Assembly (NCBI RefSeq): GCF_000422405.1
Contig: NZ_AULS01000008.1
Span: 62,001-126,000 of the forward strand
Length of the DNA stretch: 64,000 nt
Direction: 5' to 3'
Source: Microbacterium luticocti DSM 19459
GTDB taxonomy: Bacteria; Actinomycetota; Actinomycetes; Actinomycetales; Microbacteriaceae
Each line of letters opens with the position of its first letter. The first letter of the stretch is position 1. The translations under genes and the position numbers were made by a program. The notes under the pieces are model-generated. The model worked only from the letters and a program-made list of their open reading frames with translations. It did no database searches and had not been told where the DNA came from. Below are positions 16,265-25,220 of this stretch, in pieces.

Positions 16265-17875
16265 TCATTCCTTGTCTGCGGGTGCGGCGGCGACCGGCCG
16301 CCGCAGGCTGGGTGGGGCGTCCATGGCAAGTGTCTCACCACGGAAGAAGGCGGGGCGTGTGACGGCCTGCCAGATCATGACGACCACGCCGAGCAGGATG
16401 ACGGCGACGCCCAGCACGAACACCAGTCCGATGCCGAACACGCTCGACCCGCTGCCGTAGTCGGGGTCCATGCTGTCGATCAGGGTCGACACGAACAGCA
16501 CGGCCAGGATCGCGCCGCCGACCAGCGGGAACAGGAACGTGAAGAACACGTTGCGCACCGAGTCGAACCACTGCCGGCGGAAGTACCAGACGCACGCGAA
16601 CGCGGTCAGGCCGTAATAGAAACAGATCATCATGCCGAGCGCGGTGATGGTGTCCCACAGCACGTTCTCGCTGACGAAGCGCATCACGGCATAGAAGACG
16701 GATGCCACCACGGCCGAGGTGATCGTCGCATACCCGGGCGTGAAGAAGCGCGGGCTCACCCGGGCGAACCGCGGGCCCAGCGCCCCGTAGTGCCCCATCG
16801 ACAGCAGGGTGCGCGCGGGCGAGACGAAGGTGGACTGCAGCGACGACGCCGAGCTGGTGAGCACCGCCAGCGACACCAGGAACGCGAGCGGTCCGAGGAT
16901 CGGTCCGGACAGGTAGAAGAACACGTTCTCTTGGATGGCCTCGTTGCCCAGTCCGTATTCACCGGTGCCGACACCGGCGAACATGATCATCGCCACCGAC
17001 AGCAGCAGGTACAGCGACACGATGGTCAGCACGGTGACGGTCGCAGCCCGGCCGGGGGTCTTCTCGGGATTCCGGGTCTCTTCGTTCATGGTGAGGGTGA
17101 CATCCCACCCCCAGAAGATGAAGATCGACAGCGACAGCCCCGCCGCGAACGCACTGAAGGATGAGACCGCGAACGGATTGAACCAGCCGATGTCGAACGC
17201 CTGGTAGTCGAATCCGTTGCCGGCGACGGCCTGCGCGATCGCGGCGACCGCGAAGAACAGCAGCACCAGCACCTGGAAGCCGACCAGCACGTACTGCAGC
17301 TTCTGCGTGGTCTGCATGTCGCGGTAGGAGATGAACGTGGCGGCGAGCATGAACAGCAGGCACACCACGATGTTGATCCAGGTGACCTTCGACAGTTCGG
17401 CGATCTGGTCGTTGCCGGTGATCTGCGCGATGAGCAGGAACAGGAACTCCACGGCGATGCCGGCGAGATTCGAGAGCACCAGGATGGTCGCGGCGACCAG
17501 ACCCCAGCCCGCCATCCAGCCCACCCACGGGCCGAACGCGCGACTGGCCCAGGTGAACGAGGTGCCGGCGTCGGGCATGCGGTTGTTCAGTTCGCGGTAC
17601 CCGAAGGCCACCAGCAGCATCGGGATGAATCCGACCAGGATGATCGCGGGGATGTGGTCGCCGACCACCGAGGCGACCGGGCCGACGGCGGCGGTGAAGG
17701 TGTAGGCGGGGGCGATGCACGAGATGCCGATGACGACCGCACCGACAAGCCCCACCGCCCCCGCGGACAGTCCCTTGCGCGACAGGGCGCCGGCCTGGGC
17801 GTGCGTGCTCGTGTGCGTGGCGGTGTCGGTGGCCGGTTCTGCCGCCACCGGCGGGGTGCGGTCGGTCGCGGTCAT
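16265..17875 (-). CDS. APC-superfamily amino acid/polyamine permease
   Basis: 536 aa with about 12 hydrophobic segments, starting after a 40-residue soluble N-terminus. Family features are VVIGISCIAPAYTFTAAVGPV in helix 1, PDAGTSFTWASRAFGPWVGW after helix 2, and FIFWGWDVTLTMNEETRNPEKTPGRA, the conserved loop of this branch. It is a cytoplasmic-membrane, probably cation-coupled importer. Its place between a stress-protein gene and two semialdehyde dehydrogenases, downstream of putrescine oxidase, argues for putrescine or GABA as substrate; that is inference. Its ATG overlaps the stop of the stress-protein gene. Confidence 0.88.
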   Translation of the reverse strand: MTATDRTPPVAAEPATDTATHTSTHAQAGALSRKGLSAGAVGLVGAVVIGISCIAPAYTFTAAVGPVASVVGDHIPAIILVGFIPMLLVAFGYRELNNRMPDAGTSFTWASRAFGPWVGWMAGWGLVAATILVLSNLAGIAVEFLFLLIAQITGNDQIAELSKVTWINIVVCLLFMLAATFISYRDMQTTQKLQYVLVGFQVLVLLFFAVAAIAQAVAGNGFDYQAFDIGWFNPFAVSSFSAFAAGLSLSIFIFWGWDVTLTMNEETRNPEKTPGRAATVTVLTIVSLYLLLSVAMIMFAGVGTGEYGLGNEAIQENVFFYLSGPILGPLAFLVSLAVLTSSASSLQSTFVSPARTLLSMGHYGALGPRFARVSPRFFTPGYATITSAVVASVFYAVMRFVSENVLWDTITALGMMICFYYGLTAFACVWYFRRQWFDSVRNVFFTFLFPLVGGAILAVLFVSTLIDSMDPDYGSGSSVFGIGLVFVLGVAVILLGVVVMIWQAVTRPAFFRGETLAMDAPPSLRRPVAAAPADKE

Positions 17876-18792
17876 GGCCGGGCGTCCTTCGGTGCGGCGG
17901 TGCGGGCGGCGGTGAACCGGGCGACGCCCTTGGGCTTTCGGGGTACGACGATCATCGGCACCGGCAGGCTGCGCAGCATCTTGGCCGCGGTCGCGCCCAA
18001 GAACAGCCGGTGCTTGCGCGCGAGGCGGCTCGATCCCACCATCACCAGTTCACCGGGCTGCCAGTCCAGCCCGTTGACGGCGTCGTCGATGCTCTCGCCG
18101 TCGGCGATGACGGCTTCGGCGACGCCGCCGTCACCGAGCGCTGCCCGCACCTGCGCGAGCACGTCGTCGGCATGGGCGGTGCCGGCCAGCCGGATCGCAC
18201 CGGTGTCGACGCTGGACGGAAGGTCGACGGCGACCAGCGACACCAGCCGCAGCGGCGCACCGGTGGCGGCGGCCAGGTCTGCGGCGGCGGCCAGCAGCGG
18301 CTTGGCACCGGCCCGGGCGCCGGTGGCGACGGTGATGCGCGGGATGCCGGTGACCATGCTCTTGCGTTCGCCCTTCGGCGCCAGCAGCACCGGTACCGCG
18401 GCCGAGTGCAGCAGCGCCGCGGCGACCGAGCCCAACCGGTGGCGCCCGCGTGGGCCGCCGCCGGCGGTGCCGAGCACGATCAGCGACGCCCGCATCCGGT
18501 CGGCGGTCTCGCTCAGCCCGGCGGCGACCGAGTCGCCGTACCGCACGTGGGTGTGCACGTCGACGCCGGCCGGTACGGCGTCCGCAGCGGCGGTCAGCCA
18601 CTGCGTCGCCTGGTCGCGCAGATACCGGTCGTATCCGGGGCTTGTCGGGGTGATCACCGATCGCTCGTCGCCGGGCAGCACGAGCACCAGCTCGAGCACC
18701 GCACCGACGGCGTGCGCGAGCCGCGCGCCCAGGGCGACGGCATCCGCCCCCGCCGTGGTGGCGGTGTAGCCGACGAGGATGCGGACGGTCAC
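17872..18792 (-). CDS. Tandem universal stress protein (UspA family)
   Basis: 306 aa with two Usp domains. The first (residues ~1-150) starts MRILVGYTATTAGADA after a GTG and has the nucleotide-loop-like IVLGTAGGGPRGRHRLGSVA. The second (~155-290) has VMVGSSRLARKHRLFLGATA ending in PVPMIVVP, both fitting the G-x2-G-x9-G-S/T ATP-binding pattern of the family. It overlaps amine oxidase upstream (GTGA) and the permease downstream (ATGA), so it is translated with them. Why a stress protein sits between an oxidase and a permease is unclear; a response to the peroxide made by the oxidase is one possibility. Confidence 0.88.
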   Translation of the reverse strand: MTVRILVGYTATTAGADAVALGARLAHAVGAVLELVLVLPGDERSVITPTSPGYDRYLRDQATQWLTAAADAVPAGVDVHTHVRYGDSVAAGLSETADRMRASLIVLGTAGGGPRGRHRLGSVAAALLHSAAVPVLLAPKGERKSMVTGIPRITVATGARAGAKPLLAAAADLAAATGAPLRLVSLVAVDLPSSVDTGAIRLAGTAHADDVLAQVRAALGDGGVAEAVIADGESIDDAVNGLDWQPGELVMVGSSRLARKHRLFLGATAAKMLRSLPVPMIVVPRKPKGVARFTAARTAAPKDARP

Positions 18793-20156
18793 TCCCGGCT
18801 CCGCCCGACGATCGCGGCGGCGGCGGCCCGGCCCATGCGGATCGCGCCGTCGACGTGCTGGTAGCCGGCGCCGGCGATGTCGCTGCAGGCGAAGTGGATG
18901 GGACCGACCGGGGTGCGCAGGTCGGCGCCGTAGCGGGACAGTCCGCCCAGATCGAAGCTGGCGGCGTACGCGCCGCGGGTCCACTCCTCGCTGCCCCAGT
19001 CGCTCTCGTAGTAGACGACGGGGTTCTTCGCCTCGGGCCCGTAGTAGTGCGACAGTGACTCGAGGATGCGTTCCCGCCGCTCGGCGGCCGACAACCGGAA
19101 CACGTCGTCGGCGTGCCGGTCCGACACGAAGCCGACCAGGGTGCCGCGCTCGTCGCCGTGGTTGGTGTTGTCGTACGCCTCGTGCGAGAGCTCGTACGGG
19201 CTGAACGCGGTGCCCGACAGGCCCTGCTCGCGCCAGAACGGCCGGTCGTAGACGGCGTGCACCTTGATCACGAACCCCATCGACAGGTGCTGGTGCAGCT
19301 GCTGCTGCAGCCGCGGCAGCGGCGGGGTGAACGAGATGCGCTCGTACAGCACCGGGGCGTGCGCGAGGATCGCGTACCGGGCGCGCACCGTGATGCCGTC
19401 GGCCCGTGCGGTCACACCGTCCGCGTCCCAGTCCAGAAAGCGCACCGGCTGGTTCAGGAACACGTCCTCGCCGAGGCGCTCGGCGAGCAGGATCGGCACC
19501 TGCTGCAGGCCGCCGACGACGCGCTTGTCGAGGATGAAGTCGGCGTCGACCAGGTGCGAGAAGCTGCCGGCGCTGGCGGCCATGAGCAGCGCCTGCAGTG
19601 CTGAGAACGCGTGTGCGGGCTTGGTGAGCATGGCCCCGGCGATGAACAGGGCGATGTTGTCGACGGCCTCCTGGTCGTCGGTCTGGCTGCGCAGCCACGA
19701 CTCGAACGACACGGCGTCCAGGGCGTCGGCATCGGGCGTGGCCCAGGGGCGGTCGGGGTCGACCTGGGCGACGAGGGCGTCGAGCTTGTCGATCAGCTCG
19801 ACCATGGCCTGTTCGGTCGCCGGCGGCACCGGGAAGATCTCGCCGGTGAACCGGGTGCGCGTTCCGTCCGGGCCGATGTACACCGAGTCGCCCTCACGGT
19901 AGCGGCTGAAGGTCTGCAGGCCGAGCTCGTCGATGGTCTCGATGAGGGCGTCCTGGTCGGGAGAGACCCATTGCCCGCCGATCTCGAGCACGGCCCCGTC
20001 GACGGTGTCGGTCCAGACGCGTCCGCCGACGCGGTCCCGCGCCTCGAGCACCGCCACCGACAGCCCGGCCTTCTTCAGCTCGCCGGCCGCGGTGGTACCG
20101 GCGGCTCCCGCACCGATGACGACCACGTCACGGGTGATCAGGGGGTGTTCGGCCAT
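18789..20156 (-). CDS. Flavin amine oxidase, putrescine oxidase-like
   Basis: 455 aa. The FAD-binding Rossmann motif is at VVVIGAGAAGTTAAGELKKA (residues ~11-30), followed by EARDRVGGRVWTD and the substrate-side signature GGQWVSPDQDALIETIDELG, as in the Rhodococcus/Micrococcus putrescine oxidases. The C-terminal FAD clamp is GAGYQHVDGAIRMGR. The enzyme oxidises putrescine to 4-aminobutanal, ammonia and hydrogen peroxide. The ATG at 20156 has GAGGAAG upstream. It lies between gabT and a stress protein in a single operon with two aldehyde dehydrogenases, which supports the putrescine-to-succinate route. Another diamine or monoamine substrate is possible. Confidence 0.85.
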   Translation of the reverse strand: MAEHPLITRDVVVIGAGAAGTTAAGELKKAGLSVAVLEARDRVGGRVWTDTVDGAVLEIGGQWVSPDQDALIETIDELGLQTFSRYREGDSVYIGPDGTRTRFTGEIFPVPPATEQAMVELIDKLDALVAQVDPDRPWATPDADALDAVSFESWLRSQTDDQEAVDNIALFIAGAMLTKPAHAFSALQALLMAASAGSFSHLVDADFILDKRVVGGLQQVPILLAERLGEDVFLNQPVRFLDWDADGVTARADGITVRARYAILAHAPVLYERISFTPPLPRLQQQLHQHLSMGFVIKVHAVYDRPFWREQGLSGTAFSPYELSHEAYDNTNHGDERGTLVGFVSDRHADDVFRLSAAERRERILESLSHYYGPEAKNPVVYYESDWGSEEWTRGAYAASFDLGGLSRYGADLRTPVGPIHFACSDIAGAGYQHVDGAIRMGRAAAAAIVGRSRE

Positions 20157-20204
20157 GTCTTCCTCACTTCGTCGTGTGCGTGCACAGGGGTGCGGGCGGG
20201 TATG

Positions 20205-20252
20205 CGGCGGCATCCCACCCCCGGATTCGGGCGCGGGGCCGGGATGCCGCCG
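20205..20252 (-). other. Intercistronic hairpin between gabT and putrescine oxidase
   Basis: CGGCGGCATCCC (20205-20216) pairs perfectly with GGGATGCCGCCG (20241-20252) across a 24-base loop. It lies just after the gabT stop, without a T-run on the minus strand. It may be a partial terminator or an RNA-stability element that sets gabT apart from the rest of the operon. Confidence 0.55.
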
Positions 20253-20261
20253 GGGTGCGGC

Positions 20262-21614
20262 TCAGCGGGCGGCGAGCGCGGCCGCGACCTGGTCGAGACC
20301 CTCGGAAAGCAGCGCGTCGTCGATCGACAGCGGCGGCAGGAACCGGATGACGTTGCCGTAGGTGCCGCAGGTGAGCACGATCACACCCTGTGCGATGCAC
20401 TCCTTGGCGATCGCCGAGGCCAGCGCCGCGTCGGGCTCACCGGTGGTCGGGTCGACGAACTCGGCGGCGACCATCGCGCCGCGGCCGCGCACGTCACCGA
20501 CGCGCGGGTCGGCGGCCTGCATCTCGTGCAGCCGGCCGAGCAGGATCTCACCGATGTGGGCGGCGCGCGCGGCGAGTCCCTCGTTCTCGAACACGTCGAT
20601 CGCGGCAAGGGCCGCGGCGCAGGCGATCGGGTTGCCGCCGTAGGTGCCGCCCAGGCCGCCCGAGTGCGAGGCATCCATGATCTCGGCGCGTCCGGTCACC
20701 GCCGACAGCGGCAGACCGCCCGCGATCCCCTTGGCCGTGGTGATGAGGTCGGGCTCGATACCGAAGCCCTCGCAGGCGAACATCGCGCCGGTGCGGGCGA
20801 AGCCGGTCTGCACCTCGTCGGCGATGAACACCACGCCGTTGGCGCGGCACCAGTCGACGAGCGCGTTCAGGAATCCGTCGGCGGGGACGATGAAGCCGCC
20901 CTCGCCCTGGATCGGTTCGATGAGCACGGCCGCCACGTTGTCGGCGCCGATCTGCTTCTCGATCATCGCGATCGCGCGCTCGGCCGCCTCGGGCCCGGTG
21001 AGGCCGTCGCGGTATGGATACGACATCGGCGCGCGGTAGACCTCGGCGGCGAAGGGCCCGAAGCCGCTCTTGTACGGCATCGCCTTGGCGGTGAGCGCCA
21101 TGGTGAGGTTGGTGCGGCCGTGGTAGGCGTGGTCGAACGCGACGACGGCCTGGCGGCCGGTGTGCTTGCGGGCGATCTTGACGGCGTTCTCCACCGCCTC
21201 GGCACCGGAGTTGAACAGGGCGCTCTTCTTCGCGAACGAACCCGGGGTGAGGCGGTTCAGCGCCTCGGCGACCGCGACGTACGACTCGTACGGCGAGACC
21301 ATGAAGCAGGTGTGCGTGAACTGCGCGACGGCGTGCTGCACGGCCTCGACGACCTTGGGGTGCGCGTTGCCGACCGTGGTCACGGCGATGCCGCTGCCGA
21401 GGTCGATCAGCGAGTTGCCGTCGGCATCGACGACCACGCCGCCGCCCGCCGCGACGGCGGCGATCGGGGCGGTGTGCCCGACGCCGGCGGCGACGGCGGT
21501 GGACTTGCGCTCCAGCAGCTCCTGGGAGCGGGGACCGGGGATGGCAGTGACCAGGCGACGCTCCTGCGGGAGCGAAGGTCCGCCGACGGGGATGGTGACA
21601 GCCGCGTTACTCAT
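20262..21614 (-). CDS. gabT: 4-aminobutyrate--2-oxoglutarate transaminase
   Basis: 450 aa, normal for class III PLP aminotransferases. It moves the amino group of GABA to 2-oxoglutarate, giving succinate semialdehyde and glutamate. Motifs are VVVDADGNSLIDLGSGIAVT, NSGAEAVENAVKIARKHTGR, FIADEVQTGFARTG and the PLP lysine in DLITTAKGIAGGLPLSAV. The ATG at 21614 lies seven bases from a TACGCT -10 box (21627-21622), a leaderless promoter. It is the first gene of the polyamine operon and is divergent from a PucR-type regulator. Confidence 0.94.
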   Translation of the reverse strand: MSNAAVTIPVGGPSLPQERRLVTAIPGPRSQELLERKSTAVAAGVGHTAPIAAVAAGGGVVVDADGNSLIDLGSGIAVTTVGNAHPKVVEAVQHAVAQFTHTCFMVSPYESYVAVAEALNRLTPGSFAKKSALFNSGAEAVENAVKIARKHTGRQAVVAFDHAYHGRTNLTMALTAKAMPYKSGFGPFAAEVYRAPMSYPYRDGLTGPEAAERAIAMIEKQIGADNVAAVLIEPIQGEGGFIVPADGFLNALVDWCRANGVVFIADEVQTGFARTGAMFACEGFGIEPDLITTAKGIAGGLPLSAVTGRAEIMDASHSGGLGGTYGGNPIACAAALAAIDVFENEGLAARAAHIGEILLGRLHEMQAADPRVGDVRGRGAMVAAEFVDPTTGEPDAALASAIAKECIAQGVIVLTCGTYGNVIRFLPPLSIDDALLSEGLDQVAAALAAR

Positions 21615-21656
21615 ACCGGCGAGCGTAGGCGTCACTCGCGACATCACGCACTCGCC

Positions 21657-21696
21657 GTGAGGTACATTCTCACGAGATGGATGTACACCGCGTACA
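21657..21696. promoter_or_regulatory. Two inverted repeats in the gabT-pucR intergenic region
   Basis: GTGAG-7-CTCAC (21657-21673) and TGTAC-5-GTACA (21682-21696) lie in the 109-bp divergent region. They sit upstream of the leaderless gabT promoter and just before the ribosome site (TAAGGAG) of the regulator. These are the natural binding candidates for the PucR-type protein. Confidence 0.55.
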
Positions 21697-21723
21697 ACCC
21701 GATGTGACCGTAAGGAGTGCCGG

Positions 21724-23259
21724 ATGGCGCAGACGGATGGCACGACCGTGCGGGCGTTGCTCGCGCGCCGCGATCTGCATCTGCGCCTGGCACTGGACGA
21801 ACACCGACTCGCCCCGGGGGCGCTGGACGCCCCGGTCCGCTGGGTGCACAACTCCGACCTGACCGACCCGACTCCGTTCTTGACCGACGGGCTCGCGCTG
21901 CTGACCACCGGCACACAGTTCGCCGACGTCGACGACCCTGCGGCGTTCGACGGGTACGTGCGACGGCTGGTGCGCAGCGGCGTGGTGGCGCTGGGGTTCG
22001 GCACCGAGGTGGTGCGCGAGGGCATCCCGCCGCTTCTGGTGACGGCGTGCGCCACGCACCGGCTGCCACTGTTCGAGGTGCCCTACCGCACCCCGTTCAT
22101 CGCGATCGGGCGGGCCAACGCCGAGGCGATCGCCGCGCAGGCGTTCGCCCGGCGCAGCTGGGCGCTGGCCGCGCAGCGGGCGATCGCCCTGGCGGCCCTG
22201 CGGCCCGACGGCCTGGCCGCGACGCTGGCGGAGCTGGCACGGCAGCTGGACGCGTGGGTGGGGCTGTTCGATGCGGCGGGCGTGCTCACCCGCGAGCATC
22301 CGTCCGGCGCGCTGGATGCGGCGACGGCGGCCGCGCTGGCGGACGAGGTGTCGGCGGTGCTGCGGCGGGGGGCCCGGGCCGGATCGTCGCTGCGGCTGGG
22401 CGATGTGCCGTTCAGCCTGCAGACGCTCGGCCGGGGCGGGCACCTGCGCGGGGTGATCGCGATCGCGTCGGGCGAGCTCGACCAGGAGGGGCGCGGCGTG
22501 CTCACCTCGGTGATCGCGATGGCGGGGCTCGCGCTCGAGCAGAACGAGGGTCTGGCCCGGGCGCGGGCGCTGTTGCGTGCCGGCATGGTGCAGTCGCTGC
22601 GCACCGACGATCCGACCCTGGCGCGGCGGATCTCGCGGGACATGTGGGGCGGGTTGCCGGCGGCGCCGGTGCTGGTGGCGGCGACGGATGCCTCGGCCCG
22701 CCGCGACGCGGTGACCGAGTGGCTGGAGCTGCGGGCGCACGAGCGTGCCGGGCGGCTGTTCTTCGGGCGCGACGAGGACGGTCTGCTGCTGGTGGTGCCG
22801 GCGCGCAGCGACGCCGGGATGGCGGATCTGACCGAGCTCGCCGAGCGGTTCGACGTGCACATCGGCGTGTCGGACCCGGCGGCGTACGGGGAGTTCTCAC
22901 GGGCGGCGGGCGAGGCCGCGGTGGCGTTGCGCCGCGGATCGGCGCCGGTGTCGCGCTTCGGTGAGGTCGCCGCATCCGGCGTGCTGTCGGCGCTGGACAC
23001 CGAGGCGGGGCGCACCCTCGCGCGTGCGGCCATCGCGCCGCTGGCGGCATCGGACGCCGAGGACGGTACGGCGCTGGTCGAGACGGTGCGGGTCTGGCTC
23101 GAGCACGACGCCCGGTTCGACGCCGCCGCCACCGCTCTCGGCGTGCACCGCCACACCGTGCGCGCGCGCATCGCCCACGCGCAGCAGCTGCTCGGCGTAG
23201 ACCTGGCCGGCTTCGCCGCGCGCGCCGAGCTCTGGGCGGCGCTGCGCACGCTGGGGTGA
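21724..23259 (+). CDS. PucR-family transcriptional regulator of the polyamine/GABA operon
   Basis: 511 aa with the three-part PucR layout: an N-terminal purine-catabolism-regulator domain (VRALLARRDLHLRLALDE, then LALLTTGTQF), a central GGDEF-like CdaR domain, and a C-terminal helix-turn-helix (FDAAATALGVHRHTVRARIAHAQ, close to residue 480). TAAGGAG precedes the ATG. PucR-type proteins usually activate neighbouring catabolic genes when the substrate is present, as GabR- or CdaR-like regulators do. Being divergent from gabT, it most likely controls the 11-kb minus-strand operon. Its ligand is not known; GABA or putrescine are guesses. Confidence 0.9.
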   Translation: MAQTDGTTVRALLARRDLHLRLALDEHRLAPGALDAPVRWVHNSDLTDPTPFLTDGLALLTTGTQFADVDDPAAFDGYVRRLVRSGVVALGFGTEVVREGIPPLLVTACATHRLPLFEVPYRTPFIAIGRANAEAIAAQAFARRSWALAAQRAIALAALRPDGLAATLAELARQLDAWVGLFDAAGVLTREHPSGALDAATAAALADEVSAVLRRGARAGSSLRLGDVPFSLQTLGRGGHLRGVIAIASGELDQEGRGVLTSVIAMAGLALEQNEGLARARALLRAGMVQSLRTDDPTLARRISRDMWGGLPAAPVLVAATDASARRDAVTEWLELRAHERAGRLFFGRDEDGLLLVVPARSDAGMADLTELAERFDVHIGVSDPAAYGEFSRAAGEAAVALRRGSAPVSRFGEVAASGVLSALDTEAGRTLARAAIAPLAASDAEDGTALVETVRVWLEHDARFDAAATALGVHRHTVRARIAHAQQLLGVDLAGFAARAELWAALRTLG

Positions 23260-23681
23260 GGGCCTGCGCTCCGTCGCCGGGCCCGACCACGTCGCACGGC
23301 GGTGACGACGCCGCCAGCCGCCGGTCGATGGTGCCGCCATGGGTCGTCGCCGGCGCGCAACGCGGCGTAACCGAGACCCCACGCCGACACGTCGCACCCC
23401 GGGCAACCGCCGCGCACCGCGTCGGCATTCCGCAAGGATCGACGAGCGGTCCGCAGCCGCGCGACCGCGGGCGACGCGGGTCATGCCGGGCGGGCGGACC
23501 CCGGAATCACTCAGATCCGGTGAGCACTGCCAAAACGTAAACATCCGATGAGAAGACGGTGAAATCCGGGTGTGCGCTTTCGCCGAACGCAACCGGATCG
23601 TTACTGTAAGCGTCACGTCCCACCCTGGTGGGGCGAGCAGAGGTCGCGCCTGGCGTGCCCTCTGCGGGGGGAAGGACACAG
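23260..23681. other. 422-bp gene-free region before the AraC gene
   Basis: No gene is seen on either strand. The last 110 bases are less GC-rich and hold a weak plus-strand promoter, TTCGCC (23579-23584), 17 bp, TACTGT (23602-23607), and a short perfect inverted repeat CCCACC-CT-GGTGGG (23619-23632) between it and the AraC start. The first 300 bases show nothing I can name. Confidence 0.5.
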
Positions 23682-24608
23682 ATGCTGCACGAGCAGATCG
23701 CCGGGGCCGTCGCCGGCGTACCGAAATCGAAGACACCACACGTCATACCTCAACAGCGTCGTTGCGACCACGTCCGCGTGGGCGAGACGCTCGTGTTCGC
23801 CGGCGATCTGGCGACCCTGTGCGGACCGGCCGCGCCCGGCCCGCTGCCGCCGCCGCCCGACACGGCGGTGCTGCTGCTGATCACCCGCCCGCGCCCCGAT
23901 CACCGCGGACGCACCCACGGCGCGGTGGTCACCACCGGTGCCGAGCTGCCCGGCCTGATCAGCGCCGACGGCAGTCGTGCGGTGGGCGCCGCCGTGCCGC
24001 TGGACCGGCTGCGCCGGCACAGCCCGCTGGTGACCGCCTGGCTGCCGCCGTCTCCGCTGCTGCATGCGGCCCGACCCACCCTGCTCGGCATGCTCGAGGC
24101 GTTCCTGCGCGTGCCGACCCCGCAGCCGGCGGCCGAGGCGGTCGTGGTGAGCCTCATCCGCGGCCTGATGCCCTCCGGGCCGACGGTGCCTGTGGTCGCC
24201 CCCGGCGACGACGACTTCGAGCGCCGGGTCACCGAGCTGGTGCGCACCCGGCACCGCGACCCGTCGTTCGACGTGGACGCGCTGGCCCGCGAACTGTGCA
24301 TCAGCCGCCGCCACCTGTACCGGCGGGTGACCGGCAGCACCGGCATCGCCGACATGATCGCCCGCCAGCGCGTGCTCACCGCGCGCCGGCTCATCCAGCT
24401 CGACCCGGCGCTGCCGTTGGCCGAGGTGGCCAGGCTTTCGGGCTTCTACCGCCCTGCGAACATGCGCGCGCAGTTCGTCGCGCGCCTGGGCATCACCCCG
24501 AGCGCCTACCGTGAGCTGGCGTTGCAGGGCGGGATGCGGCGGGCCGGCCGCCCACGCGTCGAGCTGCTGTCACTGCGCGGTGATGCCGACCGGCCTGTCG
24601 CCGGCTGA
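23682..24608 (+). CDS. AraC-family transcriptional regulator
   Basis: 308 aa. The C-terminal double helix-turn-helix of AraC/XylS is clear: FDVDALARELCISRRHLYRRVTG, then LAEVARLSGFYRPANMRAQFVARLGITPSAYRE (residues ~205-285). The N-terminal ~180 residues form a separate ligand or interaction domain rich in Pro and Leu and are not recognisable. The ATG has GGGGGGAAGGA upstream; an earlier GTG in frame is less well supported. The last 39 bases overlap the 3' end of the convergent Fur-family gene. The target is unknown, because neither neighbour is an obvious regulon member. Confidence 0.88.
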   Translation: MLHEQIAGAVAGVPKSKTPHVIPQQRRCDHVRVGETLVFAGDLATLCGPAAPGPLPPPPDTAVLLLITRPRPDHRGRTHGAVVTTGAELPGLISADGSRAVGAAVPLDRLRRHSPLVTAWLPPSPLLHAARPTLLGMLEAFLRVPTPQPAAEAVVVSLIRGLMPSGPTVPVVAPGDDDFERRVTELVRTRHRDPSFDVDALARELCISRRHLYRRVTGSTGIADMIARQRVLTARRLIQLDPALPLAEVARLSGFYRPANMRAQFVARLGITPSAYRELALQGGMRRAGRPRVELLSLRGDADRPVAG

Positions 24609-25067
24609 GCACGCGGCGCACTCGCCGACCAGGGTGCTGGCCGCGGCATCCACCTGAAAACCCGTCGCCGCGCGCACCGCGGTGACGGTGGGCGCCATGG
24701 CCTCGCCCGGCAGCACCACCACGGCCCCGCACACCCGGCACATCCCGTGCAGGTGTGCGGCCGCCGGCGCCATCGTCGCCAGGTGGTAGCGCACCGCCCC
24801 CGACCCGGTCGGCCGCAGCGACACGACCCCGGCCGCGACCAGCAGATCGAGGGTGCGGTACACGGTCGCCCGATGCGCGTGCCCGGCCTCGACGGCGCGC
24901 ACGATCTGCTCCGCGCTCAGGTGCTCGCTGTGCGCGGCGAGCGCCTGCAGCACGGCGCGGCGCCCCGCGGTCACCCGATGCCCGCGCACACGCAACGCGT
25001 CCAGCGCGGCCTGCACCGCCTCGTCGGCGGCGTGCGCGTGCAACCGCGCGTGCTCGGACTGGGCCAT
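24570..25067 (-). CDS. Fur-family metalloregulator
   Basis: 165 aa. The winged-helix half has RVRGHRVTAGRRAVLQALA and HRATVYRTLDLLVAAGVV. The metal-binding half has HLHGMCRVCGAVV and a second Cys pair in GECAACSAG, giving the two CxxC structural-zinc pairs of Fur/Zur/PerR/Nur proteins. The sensor metal cannot be assigned from sequence. It is divergent from the MutS-like operon and tail-to-tail with the AraC gene. The nickel locus lies only 6 kb away, so a Nur-like nickel role is a possibility, without direct evidence. Confidence 0.88.
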   Translation of the reverse strand: MAQSEHARLHAHAADEAVQAALDALRVRGHRVTAGRRAVLQALAAHSEHLSAEQIVRAVEAGHAHRATVYRTLDLLVAAGVVSLRPTGSGAVRYHLATMAPAAAHLHGMCRVCGAVVVLPGEAMAPTVTAVRAATGFQVDAAASTLVGECAACSAGDRPVGITAQ

Positions 25068-25220
25068 GCCTCACATGGTGCCATGCCGGGTGGTTCTCGA
25101 CACCGGTTGCCCGCCCCCGCACGGTGTGTCATCCTGAAAACGACGGCGATGGAGTCCGCCGGGGCGAAGCGCCCGAACCGCCGAATCGGCTGATGGCACC
25201 TGTGACGAGAGGAGTCACGG

